Shown piece after piece: positions 31,787-42,036 of a DNA stretch of 64,000 nucleotides. The notes beneath the pieces are model-generated. The model searched no databases, was not told where the DNA came from, and saw only the letters and a list, made by a program, of their open reading frames with translations. The position numbers and the translations under genes are program-made. This DNA is from Gammaproteobacteria bacterium (GTDB lineage: Bacteria; Pseudomonadota; Gammaproteobacteria; Tenderiales; Tenderiaceae): contig JACQEP010000010.1 of the NCBI GenBank assembly GCA_016200485.1, positions 186,001 through 250,000 on the forward strand, given 5' to 3'. Every line of letters begins with the position of its first letter. The first letter of the stretch is position 1.

Positions 31787-34700
31787 ATGCCGATCACTCA
31801 GTCATTTAGCAGGTTGTTGAAAAATGCTTTTAGTTCCTTCTCTCTGAGGGAGAAGGCTACGAGTGCATGGATGCACGAGGCAGGGCAACACAAAGAGCAG
31901 TTGCCGAGAATGGAATTTAAAAATCAAACGGTTATGAGTCATTTAACCCCTCACCCCAACCCTCTCCCTCGGGGAGAGGGAGTTTTTCAACCACCTGTTA
32001 GAAATCGTATCCAGGCTTTGCTGGCCGGATTTTTCCTGGCAATCGCCACTGGCACCCCCATTACTCATGCTGCACCTGGCGCACTGGAACAAAGCCCGCT
32101 TTTCACGGGCAATGCCGTACCTCCCAATATCTTCTTTCTGAATGATGATTCGGGAAGTATGGCGTGGGAAACCCTCACGCCCGACCTCAAGAATCAAGGC
32201 CGGTTTGCCAGCGCCCAGCCGAAGGGTGGCACGCAATTTATCGACCAAGTCATACACCGCTCTGGTTGTCAGTTTAGCTATGGATCCATTTTCGAAGACA
32301 GCGGCATCATCACTTGCGAAGTTGCGGCTGAGGAAGAATGGCGCATTCGCACCTATAGCTTTAACACTCTTTACTACAATCCTGATCGGATCTACGAGCC
32401 TTGGCAGGGAAATGACAAGAGTGGAAAAGCATATGAGAACATGAACATTGATAGCGCCCTGATTGATCCCTACAATCCTGGCAAGGGTAACATTAATCTT
32501 TTAACTCAGTCTGCAGAGAAGGACCGTAGCTACTACAGTAGCGATGCCTGGAAAAAATGGTGTGGCACAAAAGGATACTCCTTAAGTGATTGCAAGGGCT
32601 GGCGCTACTATAAATGGAATGACAAAAACAAAAATGGCCTTTACGAAAATGGTGAGGAAGAGGTGCAATGGGTACAAAACCTAACAACAGAACAACAAAC
32701 CAACTTCGCCAACTGGTTCAGCTACCACCGCAGTCGTAACCATGAGGCAAAATACGCTCTAAGCAAGGCCATTAACGAAGCCAGCAATGCCCGGCTTGGC
32801 TACGGCGCTCTAAATAGCACTCAACGCATCCGCATTGGTGACAGCTCCGACGCCAATCGCTCCGCTGTACTCAAAAAATTGTTTGAGACTGGCGCCGCCA
32901 ATACTACCCCCTTACGTCAACAGCTAAAACAGATCGGCGAGTACTATAAAACTGGGAATTTCTTTGGCAACAATGGTGATTCACCCATATTAAACCGTGA
33001 AGATGGAGGTACTTGTCAGCTCAACGCCACCATCCTCATGACCGATGGTTTTTACAATGATAAATCACCAGATGTTGGCAACATCGATGGCGATAACGGC
33101 AATCCCTACGCAGACGCATACAGCAATACTCTTGCCGATGTGGCGATGTATTATTACGAAAATGATTTATCCGGCCTGCCAAACAAGGTTCCCACGACGC
33201 CTAATGATCCCGCCGATCATCAACACATGAACACTTATGGCGTTGCCTTTGGTCTGATTGGTGAACACGATCCGGAAACGACAAATATTCGTACCCCGGG
33301 TTTTGCCTGGCCCGATCCATCTATAACCGATACCGCAAAAATCGATGACCTCTGGCACGCCACTGTGAATAGCCGGGGCCTATTTTTCAGCGCCCAAAAA
33401 CCGGATGCCCTGGTGAACACCTTGACCTCAGCGGTACGCAACATCACCGGCCGCGTCAACAGTGCCAGCCGGGTGGCCATCACATCGTCCAACTTTACAG
33501 CGGGCAGCAACCTGTTTTTCACTCAATTTACCCCCGGCACTTGGTCTGGTGATCTGATTGCAATGAACCGAGATGCAACAGGTGCGCTCAACACATCATG
33601 GAAGGCCAGCGAACAGCTTGAAACAACCGCGCCCAGTGACCGACAAATCCTCAGTTACGATGGCCGCAAAGGGATTTCATTCAAATGGGACTCACTCAGC
33701 ACGGCTCAACAGCAATACCTTGGCAACAACCTGACCGTGAATTATTTACGCGGTGATCGCAGCAATGAAGGTAAAGATCTGCGCGTGCGTGATGGCGTAT
33801 TGGGTGACATCATCAACTCCGGGCCAATCTTCGTCGGCGCACCAGGATTGATGTATCCCAATATTGATCCCTTCGGCGATGCCAAGCACCGCTACAGCGA
33901 CTTCTGGAACACCAATAAAAATCGCACGCCAATCGTCTATGTCGGCGTTAATGACGGCATGCTCCACAGCTTTAATGCCAGTACTGGCAAGGAACTTCTC
34001 GCCTATGTGCCACTCAGCATCACGGCTAATTTGCGTAGCCTGAGCGACCCGAATTACGCACATCATTATTTTGTTGATCAAACACCTGCAGTCAGCGATG
34101 CCTTCTTTAGTGCAACGACTGGCGGTACTGCTGACTGGCATACCGTGCTTGTGGGTGCCCTCGGTGCGGGTGGTCGTGGTATTTATGCCCTTGATGTTAC
34201 GAATCCCAATACCTTTAGTGAAGCCAATGCTTCCAATATCGTACTTTGGGAGTTCACGGCGGCGAATGACAATAATGGCAAAACCAGTGATTTAGGCTTT
34301 ACCCTCGCCCGCCCCGTCATCGCTCTCACCAACGCCAAACGCGGCGGCAATGGACCCAATCGCTGGGCCGCAATCGTCGGCAATGGTTACAATTCCGACA
34401 GTGGCATCGCCAAGCTTTTGGTTCTGTTCCTCGATGCCGATCTCAGTGATGGTTGGAACTATGGTAGCGATTACGTCGAAATCACTACCGCGAGCGGCGG
34501 TACTGACGATAAAAACGGTTTATCCTCCCCATCAGCTGTCGATAGCGATGGTGATGGCATTATGGATCGCGTTTACGCCGGCGACTTACGCGGCAATCTT
34601 TGGGCATTTGATCTCAGCAGTACCGACACAAGCAACTGGAAAATCACCTATGGTAATACAGCTGAGCCCAAACCTCTGTTTGTTGCGCTCAATCGCGCCG

Positions 34701-35422
34701 GAAAACGCCAGCCGATTACGGCAAAACCGGCTGTTGCACGCCTTGCGTCCATCCCCAACACCAGCAATAACACGCCCAATTTGATGATTTATTTTGGCAC
34801 CGGGCAATACCTCAGCCGTAACGATATTGGCAATCATCAAACTCAAACGTTCTATGGTGTAAGAGATAGTGGACATGGCAATCTTTCACGCAGTGCGTTA
34901 CAGGCACAGACCGTGGAAACTGGCAGCGTCAACACTGACAACGGCAACGTTAATGCCCGCATCACAAAAGATATTCACATCGCTTACGATGATCCAAAAG
35001 CACCCAGTTCCGGCTGGTACATAGACCTTGATTCCGCCTCTGCCAGCACGGGTGAACGCGTCGTCACCAATGCCCTCGTGCGTAATGACATCGTTTACTT
35101 CACCACATTTACGCCGAGTGCCGATAAATGCGATCAAGGCGGAGCAAGCTGGTTTATGTTCGTCCGTGCCGATAACGGCGCGCCGCCACCGTCTGAACTT
35201 GTTGACATCACCCGCAACAAAATCCTGGATCAGAATGATCGCCTAAAAGACATTCCGGCTTCGGGTGTACAACTTTTAAACGACGGCTCACAGGCTGGAC
35301 TGGGGGGCGTTACTTTAGGTAATGAGGAAGCAATCATCAACAAAGATACGATACTCAAGCTCAACCCGAAAGTCGCCAAAACAGGGCGCCGTCTTTCATG
35401 GCGTGAAATAAGAAGGAATTAA
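31787..35422 (+). CDS. pilY1: type IV pilus tip adhesin PilY1 (operon B), N-terminus interrupted by MITE-like insertion
   Basis: 1211 residues as read. After seven residues (M-P-I-T-Q-S-F) the frame runs through 192 bp of inserted repeat (31807-31998) before the true signal peptide (about residues 73-97, [13 protein letters not shown]). Taking the insertion out restores a normal signal peptide in frame. The N-terminal domain has N-D-D-S-G-S-M, and the C-terminal propeller has the calcium loop D-S-D-G-D-G-I-M-D with [12 protein letters not shown]. Whether the protein is still exported is unclear; the hydrophobic segment is now internal and might act as a membrane anchor. No internal start with a good ribosome site lies just before it. 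Confidence 0.88.
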   Translation: MPITQSFSRLLKNAFSSFSLREKATSAWMHEAGQHKEQLPRMEFKNQTVMSHLTPHPNPLPRGEGVFQPPVRNRIQALLAGFFLAIATGTPITHAAPGALEQSPLFTGNAVPPNIFFLNDDSGSMAWETLTPDLKNQGRFASAQPKGGTQFIDQVIHRSGCQFSYGSIFEDSGIITCEVAAEEEWRIRTYSFNTLYYNPDRIYEPWQGNDKSGKAYENMNIDSALIDPYNPGKGNINLLTQSAEKDRSYYSSDAWKKWCGTKGYSLSDCKGWRYYKWNDKNKNGLYENGEEEVQWVQNLTTEQQTNFANWFSYHRSRNHEAKYALSKAINEASNARLGYGALNSTQRIRIGDSSDANRSAVLKKLFETGAANTTPLRQQLKQIGEYYKTGNFFGNNGDSPILNREDGGTCQLNATILMTDGFYNDKSPDVGNIDGDNGNPYADAYSNTLADVAMYYYENDLSGLPNKVPTTPNDPADHQHMNTYGVAFGLIGEHDPETTNIRTPGFAWPDPSITDTAKIDDLWHATVNSRGLFFSAQKPDALVNTLTSAVRNITGRVNSASRVAITSSNFTAGSNLFFTQFTPGTWSGDLIAMNRDATGALNTSWKASEQLETTAPSDRQILSYDGRKGISFKWDSLSTAQQQYLGNNLTVNYLRGDRSNEGKDLRVRDGVLGDIINSGPIFVGAPGLMYPNIDPFGDAKHRYSDFWNTNKNRTPIVYVGVNDGMLHSFNASTGKELLAYVPLSITANLRSLSDPNYAHHYFVDQTPAVSDAFFSATTGGTADWHTVLVGALGAGGRGIYALDVTNPNTFSEANASNIVLWEFTAANDNNGKTSDLGFTLARPVIALTNAKRGGNGPNRWAAIVGNGYNSDSGIAKLLVLFLDADLSDGWNYGSDYVEITTASGGTDDKNGLSSPSAVDSDGDGIMDRVYAGDLRGNLWAFDLSSTDTSNWKITYGNTAEPKPLFVALNRAGKRQPITAKPAVARLASIPNTSNNTPNLMIYFGTGQYLSRNDIGNHQTQTFYGVRDSGHGNLSRSALQAQTVETGSVNTDNGNVNARITKDIHIAYDDPKAPSSGWYIDLDSASASTGERVVTNALVRNDIVYFTTFTPSADKCDQGGASWFMFVRADNGAPPPSELVDITRNKILDQNDRLKDIPASGVQLLNDGSQAGLGGVTLGNEEAIINKDTILKLNPKVAKTGRRLSWREIRRN
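31807..32000. mobile_element. MITE-like element inserted in pilY1 (operon B)
   Basis: Terminal inverted repeats TAGCAGGTTGTTGAAAAA (left) and, on the other strand, TAACAGGTGGTTGAAAAA (right) match at 16 of 18 positions. The ends share a TA that can be the target duplication. Inside are a CTCTCCCTCGGGGAGAG palindrome and a GCATGGATGCACGAGG unit, both found elsewhere in the window. There is no transposase. Net insertion is 192 bp (64 codons). Confidence 0.85.
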
Positions 35423-35429
35423 GCGAGAT

Positions 35430-35828
35430 ATGCACAGAAGACGCATCGGCTTTACTTTGATTGAACTGATGATCGCCGTGGCCATCATTGGAATTTTGGC
35501 CGCGATCACTTACCCAGCCTACCAGGACCAGATACGCAAATCGCGGCGATCCGATGGCATTGCACTGCTGACCAATGGTATTGCGCTACAAGAGCGTTAC
35601 TTTACCGACCACAACACCTATACAGTAATGTTGGCTGACCTAGGTTACACGGCCAACGCCCCGTCAGAGCATAACTTTTATCAAATGTCTGCCGTTGCCT
35701 GCGGCGCCGGCATCAAGGAATGTGTTCAACTTACCGCTGTCCCACAAGGTGCCCAGGCCACGGATGGCAACCTTGTTATTAACTCTACCGGCACCAAGAC
35801 CCGTAATGGCAAGCCGGGATGGGATTAA
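35430..35828 (+). CDS. pilE: type IV minor pilin PilE (operon B)
   Basis: 132 residues. The prepilin site is [10 protein letters not shown] (residues 5-14) with a six-residue basic leader, then [14 protein letters not shown] and R-K-S-R-R-S-D-G. Two cysteines (about 89 and 95) may form the usual C-terminal disulfide loop. Close in type to the operon A PilE. It is the last gene of operon B. Confidence 0.92.
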   Translation: MHRRRIGFTLIELMIAVAIIGILAAITYPAYQDQIRKSRRSDGIALLTNGIALQERYFTDHNTYTVMLADLGYTANAPSEHNFYQMSAVACGAGIKECVQLTAVPQGAQATDGNLVINSTGTKTRNGKPGWD

Positions 35829-35905
35829 GGAAACACTGCTTAATTCAATCAAACAATGGGCGCAATGCGCGATTTTTTTATAACAGGGCGCAGCGGAGAT
35901 CAATT

Positions 35906-35932
35906 GTAGGGGCGGGTTTAAAACCCGCCCCT
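35906..35932. repeat. REP-like palindrome (GTAGGGGCGGGTTT type)
   Basis: GTAGGGGCGGGTTT pairs with AAACCCGCCCC. Related copies lie at 49360-49388, 60362-60390, 61624-61652 and, more divergent, 62511-62538. Confidence 0.85.
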
Positions 35933-36060
35933 TGCATGCATACCCCCTCATCCTAGCCTTCTCCCTGAGGGAGAAGGGACTAAACACCTATTTCAACAAG
36001 CTGTTAAGGAAGTTCTGGTTAATTCACTAAAGCGGAGTCTGGTGCGATGTAATTCACGCC

Positions 36061-36082
36061 GGGGCGATTCATGAATCGCCCC
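36061..36082. repeat. palindrome (GGGGCGATTCATGAATCG type)
   Basis: GGGGCGATTCA and its exact reverse complement TGAATCGCCCC. An identical 22-base palindrome is at 52437-52458, there next to a GTAGGGGCACGG palindrome. Confidence 0.85.
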
Positions 36083-36097
36083 TACAACCACTTAAGG

Positions 36098-36333
36098 AAC
36101 CTCTGATTAATTCGATCAAGCAGATGGATGCAAGGCGCAAATGGGCGAAAAAGCGGACGAGCACATGGATGTGCGAGGTAGGGCCATGCATGGCCGCTTC
36201 GGGCTCCTGCCCTCTCGCGGCATTCATACATCCATGTATTTCAGTGCGGTTGCCGAGTTTACACATAGTAAATGAGCATTTTGAGCCCATTTGCAACGCC
36301 GCAGACGCTGCTTCAGCGAATTAAGCAGAGGTT
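36098..36333. mobile_element. MITE-like element whose right end forms the 3' end of ispH
   Basis: Terminal inverted repeats AACCTCTGATTAATTCG (36098-36114) and, on the other strand, AACCTCTGCTTAATTCG (36317-36333) match at 16 of 17 positions. The 236-bp unit contains a long GGATG...CATCC-rich interior shared with the element at 43721-44121 (CCGCTTCGGGC, CCCTCTCGCGGCATT, CATCCATGTA). The right repeat encodes the last residues and stop of IspH. Confidence 0.8.
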
Positions 36334-37268
36334 TTCTGCAAATCTTTCGGCAGGGAGAAGGTAATATTTTCTTCACGTCCCGTCACTTGCTCAACGTGCG
36401 CCGCGCCCCATTCCTTCAGCCGCTCGATCACCGCCTGCACCAAAACTTCTGGTGCTGATGCGCCAGCCGTCACACCAACAGAGCGAACGTCTTGCAACCA
36501 TTCGCGCTGAATTTGGCTCGCGTCGTCAATCAAATGCGCCTTGGCACCCGACTTCTCTGCCAATTCCCGCAACCGATTGGAATTTGAGCTGTTAGGCGAA
36601 CCCACGACCAGGATCATTTCAGAACGGCTTGCCAGATCTTTCACCGCATCCTGACGATTCTGAGTGGCATAACAAATATCATCTTTGCGTGGCCCAACAA
36701 TCTTTGGAAACCGCTCGCGCAGCGCATCAATAATTGCACGCGCATCGTCCACTGACAGTGTTGTTTGTGTGACAAAGGCCAGGTGATCAGAATTCTTTAC
36801 CGATAACGCAGCAACGTCCGACACATCCTCAACCAGATAAGCCCCACCCTTCCCCACTTCAGGCGCGTACTGACCTAACGTACCCTCCACTTCGGGATGC
36901 CCCTCATGACCTATCAAAATCACTTCACGGCCTTCTTTGGCGTAGCGCATCACTTCCAGATGCACTTTAGTTACCAAGGGACAGGTCGCATCGAATATTT
37001 TTAAACCACGTTGTTCGGCCTCATGCCAAACCGCCTTGGAAACCCCGTGCGCGCTGAAAATGACCGTCGCATCATCCGGCACTTCACTCAGTTCATCAAC
37101 AAATACCGCACCACGCTGACGTAGACCATCGACCACAAATTTGTTATGCACCACTTCATGACGAACGTAGATCGGCGCGCCGAACACTTCCAGCGCTCGC
37201 TCAACGATACTGATCGCCCGATCGACGCCGGCGCAAAAACCTCGGGGATTGGCTAATAAAACGTCCAT
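36321..37268 (-). CDS. ispH: 4-hydroxy-3-methylbut-2-enyl diphosphate reductase
   Basis: 315 residues, full length. The last step of the MEP isoprenoid pathway, using a [4Fe-4S] cluster. Cluster cysteines are in P-R-G-F-C-A-G-V (Cys12), D-A-T-C-P-L-V-T (about 96) and the [11 protein letters not shown] region with its partner cysteine at about residue 193 (D-I-C-Y-A-T-Q-N-R). H-G-V-S and E-G-H-P-E-V-E-G-T are present too. The final T-S-A-stop is encoded by the end of a MITE-like element. It ends the murJ-to-ispH block; fkpB, often between lspA and ispH, is missing. Confidence 0.97.
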   Translation of the reverse strand: MDVLLANPRGFCAGVDRAISIVERALEVFGAPIYVRHEVVHNKFVVDGLRQRGAVFVDELSEVPDDATVIFSAHGVSKAVWHEAEQRGLKIFDATCPLVTKVHLEVMRYAKEGREVILIGHEGHPEVEGTLGQYAPEVGKGGAYLVEDVSDVAALSVKNSDHLAFVTQTTLSVDDARAIIDALRERFPKIVGPRKDDICYATQNRQDAVKDLASRSEMILVVGSPNSSNSNRLRELAEKSGAKAHLIDDASQIQREWLQDVRSVGVTAGASAPEVLVQAVIERLKEWGAAHVEQVTGREENITFSLPKDLQKTSA

Positions 37269-37284
37269 AGATATCTCACATATA

Positions 37285-37320
37285 TGTAGGTTGGGTTAGG
37301 CGAAGCCGTAACCCAACATC
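37285..37320. repeat. short inverted repeat between lspA and ispH
   Basis: GTAGGTTGGGTTA and TAACCCAAC pair around GGCGAAGCCG, itself a small palindrome. It resembles the unit at 6987-7020 after cobQ. It fills most of the 80-bp gap where fkpB often lies. Confidence 0.7.
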
Positions 37321-37348
37321 ATCGCCGTAGGCGATACCACGCAAAAAA

Positions 37349-37849
37349 TCATTCACTGCGCTTCGCGCTTTCATCGTCGGCATTTTTTCTTCTCAACCCA
37401 TCGATCAGCAACAACACCACGCCCACCGTAATCGCCGAGTCAGCGATATTAAATGCCGGCCAATGCCACTGCTCATAATAGACATCAATAAAATCGACGA
37501 CGTGACCGATGACAATGCGATCCCAAACATTTCCCAAAGCGCCACCCAATACCAAGGTCAAACCCACAACAACCCAGCGTTCAGCGACTGTCAGGCGTTT
37601 GATCCACAGCACGATAAATACCGACACCGCAAGCGCCAACGTCACAAAAAACCAGCGCTGCCAACCACCCGCGTCTGCCAGAAAACTAAACGCTGCCCCA
37701 GTATTATAGGCCAACATGAAATTCAACCCAGGAAGCAACTCCACAGGTGAATAGGGTGGCAACATAGATACCACGATATTTTTAGTGATCTGGTCAAGCG
37801 CGATCACTGCCACCGACAACCATAACCAACGCAACATACTAGAACCCAT
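37349..37849 (-). CDS. lspA: lipoprotein signal peptidase
   Basis: 166 residues, four membrane helices. Aspartyl protease that cuts the signal peptide of diacylglyceryl-modified prolipoproteins. The catalytic aspartates are in G-N-V-W-D-R-I and F-N-I-A-D-S-A-I, with the family blocks A-L-D-Q-I-T-K and N-T-G-A-A-F-S-F. Lies downstream of ileS as in most gammaproteobacteria, here with a 137-bp gap holding a palindrome. Confidence 0.97.
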   Translation of the reverse strand: MGSSMLRWLWLSVAVIALDQITKNIVVSMLPPYSPVELLPGLNFMLAYNTGAAFSFLADAGGWQRWFFVTLALAVSVFIVLWIKRLTVAERWVVVGLTLVLGGALGNVWDRIVIGHVVDFIDVYYEQWHWPAFNIADSAITVGVVLLLIDGLRRKNADDESAKRSE

Positions 37850-37900
37850 CTCAAAATTGATTATATCGGCACGATAATACCAGGGGCACTCATTTTCATC

Positions 37901-37925
37901 CCCTCTCCCGCCAGGCGGGAGAGGG
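37901..37925. repeat. perfect palindrome between ileS and lspA
   Basis: CCCTCTCCCGCC, one base, then GGCGGGAGAGGG: twelve perfect pairs. A member of the CTCTCCC family spread through the window (also 31960, 35957, 40893 and 41003). It has no T tract, so it is more likely a repeat than a terminator. Confidence 0.8.
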
Positions 37926-37986
37926 AGTAATGCATACAGCCATGTTTTTTATCTCTTTACAACGTTGAGATAGGCTCTAGTGGTCA

Positions 37987-40818
37987 TCAAGCAAAACGCC
38001 GCTGTTCACCGTTACCAGCGACATTCTCGACACAACGACCACACAACTCAGGATGTTCGGCATTGGTTCCCACATCGTCGCGATGATGCCAGCAGCGCAC
38101 ACACTTGCCATGTTCAGAGGGAGACACTTGCACCCATATTTCATCATTATTGCTCAGCGTGTAATGCGTGGTCTCTTCTGGAACAACCGTGGTGTTATGA
38201 ACACGGGCATAGGAAGTGATCAACACAAACCGCAATTCATCACCTAACTTTATCAAGCGATCATGCAACTCGCGGCCACAGAACAGATCGACTTCGGCAT
38301 CGAGTGAACCACCAATTCCGCCAGCAACACGTAAACGTTCCAACTCTTTCTTGACTGCTTCGCGGACTTCCAGCACCTCTGTCCAGAATTCAGCACCAAA
38401 GGCCTCTTCGTTCACGACAGGGAATTCATGCCAGGTCGCTAAAAAAACGGATTCGGCACGTTTACCCGGAATATTGCTCCAGATCTCTTCGGCGGTGAAA
38501 CTGAGAATTGGTGCCAACCAGCGCACCATGGCCTCGGCAATGTGATACATCGCTGTTTGGCAGGAACGGCGCGCGATGCTTTCGGTTTGCGTGGTGTATT
38601 GCCGATCTTTAACGATATCGAGATAAAAACCGCCTAGATCGACAGCGCAAAAATTATGCACATCCTGATAAATCCGGTGGAACTCATACTTGTCGTAAGC
38701 GGCTTTCACTTCCATCTGCAACAGACGCGCCCGTTGCAGCGCCCAACGATCCAGCGCCAGCATCTGATCGACCGGCACACTGTGTAGCGCCGGATCAAAG
38801 CCATTCAAATTTGAAAGCAGGAAGCGCGCCGTATTACGCATCCGGCGATATGCATCCGCCGTGCGTTTCAAAATCTCATCCGACACACTCATCTCGGCAC
38901 GATAATCCGTCGCCGCGACCCACAAGCGCAGAATATCGGCGCCCAGTGAATTCGCGACTTGCTGCGGCGCGACGATATTGCCCTTGGACTTGGACATCTT
39001 TTCGCCTTTGGCATCGACAGTAAAGCCATGCGTCAACACCGCTTTGTATGGTGCTTTACCGCGCATTGCTACCGCTGTCAGCAATGACGACTGAAACCAA
39101 CCACGATGCTGATCCGATCCTTCCAGATACAAATCCGCAGGCAGTTGTAATTCTGGACGTCGCTCCAGCACGGCAGCGTGGGTCACACCGGAATCAAACC
39201 AAACATCCAGCGTATCGCTCACCTTGTCATACTGCGCCGCATCGGTACCTAACAAGTCAGCGGTGTTAAGATCAAACCAGGCATCAATACCACCTTGCTC
39301 GATACGTTTGGCAACAGTCTCAACTAATTCTTCAGTCCGCGGATGCAAGTGCCCGGTTTCCTTGTGCACAAACAAGGCAATCGGTACACCCCAGGTGCGC
39401 TGGCGCGAAACACACCAGTCCGGACGTTTGGCAACCATGCCTTCAATACGCGCCTGCCCCCAGTCGGGCAACCACTTTGAATCCTTGATCGCCTGCATCG
39501 CCTGATCGCGCAGGCCATTCTGCTCCATGCTGATAAACCACTGCGGCGTGGCGCGGAAAATTATCGGCGTTTTGTGGCGCCAGCAATGCGGATAACTGTG
39601 ACGCAAGGCAGCTGCACGCACCAGCTTGCCTTTGCTCTTTAACACTTCAATCACTGAATCATTGGCCTTGAACACATGTTCACCGGCAAACAATTCGGTA
39701 TTCGGTAGAAACTTGCCGTCACCACCCACCGGATTATCCACTTTCAAGCTGTAACGTGTACCGACCACATAGTCATCCTGACCATGGCCCGGCGCGGTAT
39801 GCACCGCACCGGTACCGGCGTCGGTTGTCACGTGATCGCCAAGAATGATGGGGACTTCGCGGTTATAAAACGGATGCGCCAGCTCCAAACCTTCCAGCGC
39901 GCTGCCCTTGCTGTAAGCCACGATGCGGTAATCGTTGAATTCATAACGTGCCATCGCGTCTTTCAGCAGTGCTTCGGCGATCACCAAACGTTCGACACCA
40001 TGTTCACCTTCGCATTGAACCACGGCGTAATCCAGATCCGGATTCAAACACACTGCTTGATTAGCAGGCAGGGTCCAGGGCGTGGTGGTCCAAATCACGA
40101 CTGAAATCGGCCCCTTGCCTTCGTGTGCTTCAACGTGATGGCAACGCTGCATGAAGGCCACATCATCCAGCACCGTGAAGCGCACGTCGATGGCAGGCGA
40201 TGTTTTGTCTTCGTATTCAACTTCCGCTTCCGCCAATGCCGAACCGCAATCGACACACCAATGCACTGGCTTACTGCCTTTGTGCAAATGGCCGTTTTTC
40301 ACAATGCGGCCCAAGCTGCGAACAATATCCGCTTCGAATTTATAATCCATGGTGAGATAAGGATTATCCCAATCACCGATCACGCCCAGGCGTTTGAAGT
40401 CTTCGCGCTGCTGACTCACTTGTTCCTGAGCATAACTGCGACAGGCCTGACGAAAAGTTTTGGCATCAACCTTGTAGCCTGCCTTGCCGACTTTCTTTTC
40501 GACCTGCAATTCGATGGGCAGGCCATGACAATCCCAACCCGGCACATAGGGCGCATCGAGGCCGCTCATCGCTTTGGATTTGACGATAATATCCTTCAAC
40601 ACCTTGTTCACGGCATGACCGATGTGAATCTGGCCGTTGGCATAGGGCGGGCCGTCATGCAGGATGAATTTATCGCGACGGTCGCCCGCTGCACGCAACT
40701 TGCCGTAGAGATCCATCGCCTGCCATTGTTTTACCATTTCCGGTTCGCGATTCGGCAAACTTGCCTTCATCGGAAATTCGGTATTGGGCAAGTTCAAGGT
40801 ATGTTTGTAATCCGCCAT
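37987..40818 (-). CDS. ileS: isoleucyl-tRNA synthetase
   Basis: 943 residues, full length. Class I synthetase with the I-H-I-G-H-A signature near residue 63 and K-M-S-K-S near residue 605. The editing domain ([11 protein letters not shown], about 240) and the C-terminal zinc site C-V-R-C-W-H-H and C-G-R-C are present. This is the bacterial IleS type that is sensitive to mupirocin. It follows ribF on the same strand, with about 200 bp of repeats in between. Confidence 0.98.
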   Translation of the reverse strand: MADYKHTLNLPNTEFPMKASLPNREPEMVKQWQAMDLYGKLRAAGDRRDKFILHDGPPYANGQIHIGHAVNKVLKDIIVKSKAMSGLDAPYVPGWDCHGLPIELQVEKKVGKAGYKVDAKTFRQACRSYAQEQVSQQREDFKRLGVIGDWDNPYLTMDYKFEADIVRSLGRIVKNGHLHKGSKPVHWCVDCGSALAEAEVEYEDKTSPAIDVRFTVLDDVAFMQRCHHVEAHEGKGPISVVIWTTTPWTLPANQAVCLNPDLDYAVVQCEGEHGVERLVIAEALLKDAMARYEFNDYRIVAYSKGSALEGLELAHPFYNREVPIILGDHVTTDAGTGAVHTAPGHGQDDYVVGTRYSLKVDNPVGGDGKFLPNTELFAGEHVFKANDSVIEVLKSKGKLVRAAALRHSYPHCWRHKTPIIFRATPQWFISMEQNGLRDQAMQAIKDSKWLPDWGQARIEGMVAKRPDWCVSRQRTWGVPIALFVHKETGHLHPRTEELVETVAKRIEQGGIDAWFDLNTADLLGTDAAQYDKVSDTLDVWFDSGVTHAAVLERRPELQLPADLYLEGSDQHRGWFQSSLLTAVAMRGKAPYKAVLTHGFTVDAKGEKMSKSKGNIVAPQQVANSLGADILRLWVAATDYRAEMSVSDEILKRTADAYRRMRNTARFLLSNLNGFDPALHSVPVDQMLALDRWALQRARLLQMEVKAAYDKYEFHRIYQDVHNFCAVDLGGFYLDIVKDRQYTTQTESIARRSCQTAMYHIAEAMVRWLAPILSFTAEEIWSNIPGKRAESVFLATWHEFPVVNEEAFGAEFWTEVLEVREAVKKELERLRVAGGIGGSLDAEVDLFCGRELHDRLIKLGDELRFVLITSYARVHNTTVVPEETTHYTLSNNDEIWVQVSPSEHGKCVRCWHHRDDVGTNAEHPELCGRCVENVAGNGEQRRFA

Positions 40819-40853
40819 CGTGTGCTCTTCAAATTAAAAAATTCAATCATCAT

Positions 40854-41030
40854 GGTGCGCACGGCGCACCCTACATTAATTTACAATCCCTTCTCCCAGA
40901 GGGAGAAGGTTAGGGTGAGGGGATAAAACAAATTTACCCCCTCACCCCCGGCAACTGCTCCATGCGTTGCCCTACCTCGTGCATCCATGCACTCGCCGCC
41001 CTCTCCCTGAGGGAGAGGGGGTCGAAATTT
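40854..41030. repeat. cluster of short repeats between ribF and ileS
   Basis: The 214-bp gap holds, in order, half of the GGTGCGCACGGCGCACCCTA unit (40854-40874), a CTTCTCCCAGAGGGAGAAG palindrome (40890-40909), GTTAGGGTGAGGGG and its inverted partner CCCCTCACCCCC (40910-40950), a CCTCGTGCATCCATGCAC unit (40976-40993) and CCCTCTCCCTGAGGGAGAGG (41001-41021). No gene fits. This is probably a nested set of insertions in a once tighter operon. Confidence 0.75.
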
Positions 41031-41032
41031 TT

Positions 41033-41998
41033 TCATTTAATTTGTAATTGCCGATCATTACCAGGCGTTGAATCCATCGCAAAATACGCCCGCGCAGTTT
41101 CCGCATCCCGCACAATCTGCGCCTTAAGTGCTTCCAGCGATTCAAACCGCTTTTCATCACGTAGCTTCTTCAAAAACGCGACTTCGACATAGCGACCGTA
41201 TAAATCACCGCTGAAATTTAACAAATGCACTTCCAACAAACTTCGCGTGCCATCTACCGTCGGCCGGATACCAACATTGGCGACGCCCGGTTGCGGCTCA
41301 CCTTCTACACCAAACATCTCCACTGCAAACACGCCCTGCACCGGTGTTACTTTGCGGTGCAAATAAAGATTAGCGGTAGGAAAACCTATCGTCCGACCGC
41401 GCTGATCACCACGCGCCACGCGACCCGTCATGCGATAACTGCGCCCCAGCAATTTTTCCGCCGTCGCCATATCACCCGCCACTAGCGCCTGACGAATACG
41501 CGTGCTGCTCACCCGCTCACCGTCAATATTAAAACTGTGCATGTTCACGACTTGAAAGCCGTGCCGCTCACCTGCCGCCTGCAACGAGGCAAAGTCGCCC
41601 TGGCGTTGATGACCAAAACGAAAATCATCGCCAACCGCAACATAACGCGCATCCAAGCCCTGCACCAACACACGTTCGATAAAATCAGCAGCCGGCATTT
41701 GCGCCAACTGTTCATTAAACGGCAACACCAACACCCGATCCACCGAATAACGCCGTAAGGCCTGCAATTTCTCGCGTAGCCGCATCAAGCGCGGCGGCGT
41801 ATTGGCACCCAAAAAATATTCCTGTGGCTGTGGTTCAAACATCACCACCAGCGTCGGCACATTCAACTTGCCCCCAGCCTCCGCCAATTGCCCCAGCACC
41901 GCCTGATGCCCCAGATGCACACCATCGAAATTGCCGATGCTCAGCACGCAGCCGCGATGGCGTGGCCGCAAACCATGCAGACCGCGAATTAATTCCAT
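41033..41998 (-). CDS. ribF: bifunctional riboflavin kinase / FAD synthetase
   Basis: 321 residues from ATG 41998, chosen because it sets S-I-G-N-F-D-G-V-H-L-G-H at residues 17-28 as in the family. A longer frame to 42259 only reads the strand that encodes the end of murJ in another frame. The N-terminal adenylyltransferase domain makes FAD from FMN; the C-terminal riboflavin kinase domain (from about 185; R-G-R-T-I-G-F-P-T-A-N-L) makes FMN. It lies 38 bp after murJ and before ileS. Confidence 0.97.
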   Translation of the reverse strand: MELIRGLHGLRPRHRGCVLSIGNFDGVHLGHQAVLGQLAEAGGKLNVPTLVVMFEPQPQEYFLGANTPPRLMRLREKLQALRRYSVDRVLVLPFNEQLAQMPAADFIERVLVQGLDARYVAVGDDFRFGHQRQGDFASLQAAGERHGFQVVNMHSFNIDGERVSSTRIRQALVAGDMATAEKLLGRSYRMTGRVARGDQRGRTIGFPTANLYLHRKVTPVQGVFAVEMFGVEGEPQPGVANVGIRPTVDGTRSLLEVHLLNFSGDLYGRYVEVAFLKKLRDEKRFESLEALKAQIVRDAETARAYFAMDSTPGNDRQLQIK

Positions 41999-42036
41999 CG
42001 CTTTAGTCCTGAAAAATAGGCTGGAAAGTATAACAT

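Larger units (their letters stand above)
35829..36320. repeat. gene-free gap of nested inverted-repeat elements
   Basis: 492 bp with no credible gene. Three related left ends start with AAGGAA and TTAATTC (at about 35827, 36007 and 36094). Between them lie the palindromes 35906-35932 (GTAGGGGCGGGTTT type), 35957-35978 (CTTCTCCCTGAGGGAGAAG) and 36061-36082 (GGGGCGATTCATGAATCGCCCC less two bases each side in other copies). A TTTCAACAAGCTGTTAA end at 35983 resembles the pilY1 MITE end. The last unit runs into ispH. Confidence 0.75.

Noticed and set aside
35829-36320. CRISPR array
   Set aside because: Repeats are different from each other, palindromic and irregularly spaced, with no spacers of uniform length and no cas genes.
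37901-37925. Rho-independent terminator between ileS and lspA
   Set aside because: A strong stem, but no T tract on either side and the same palindrome type occurs at many non-terminal places.
40123-40926. 267-codon frame opposite ileS
   Set aside because: Antisense shadow of a highly conserved synthetase gene; the protein has no recognisable domain.
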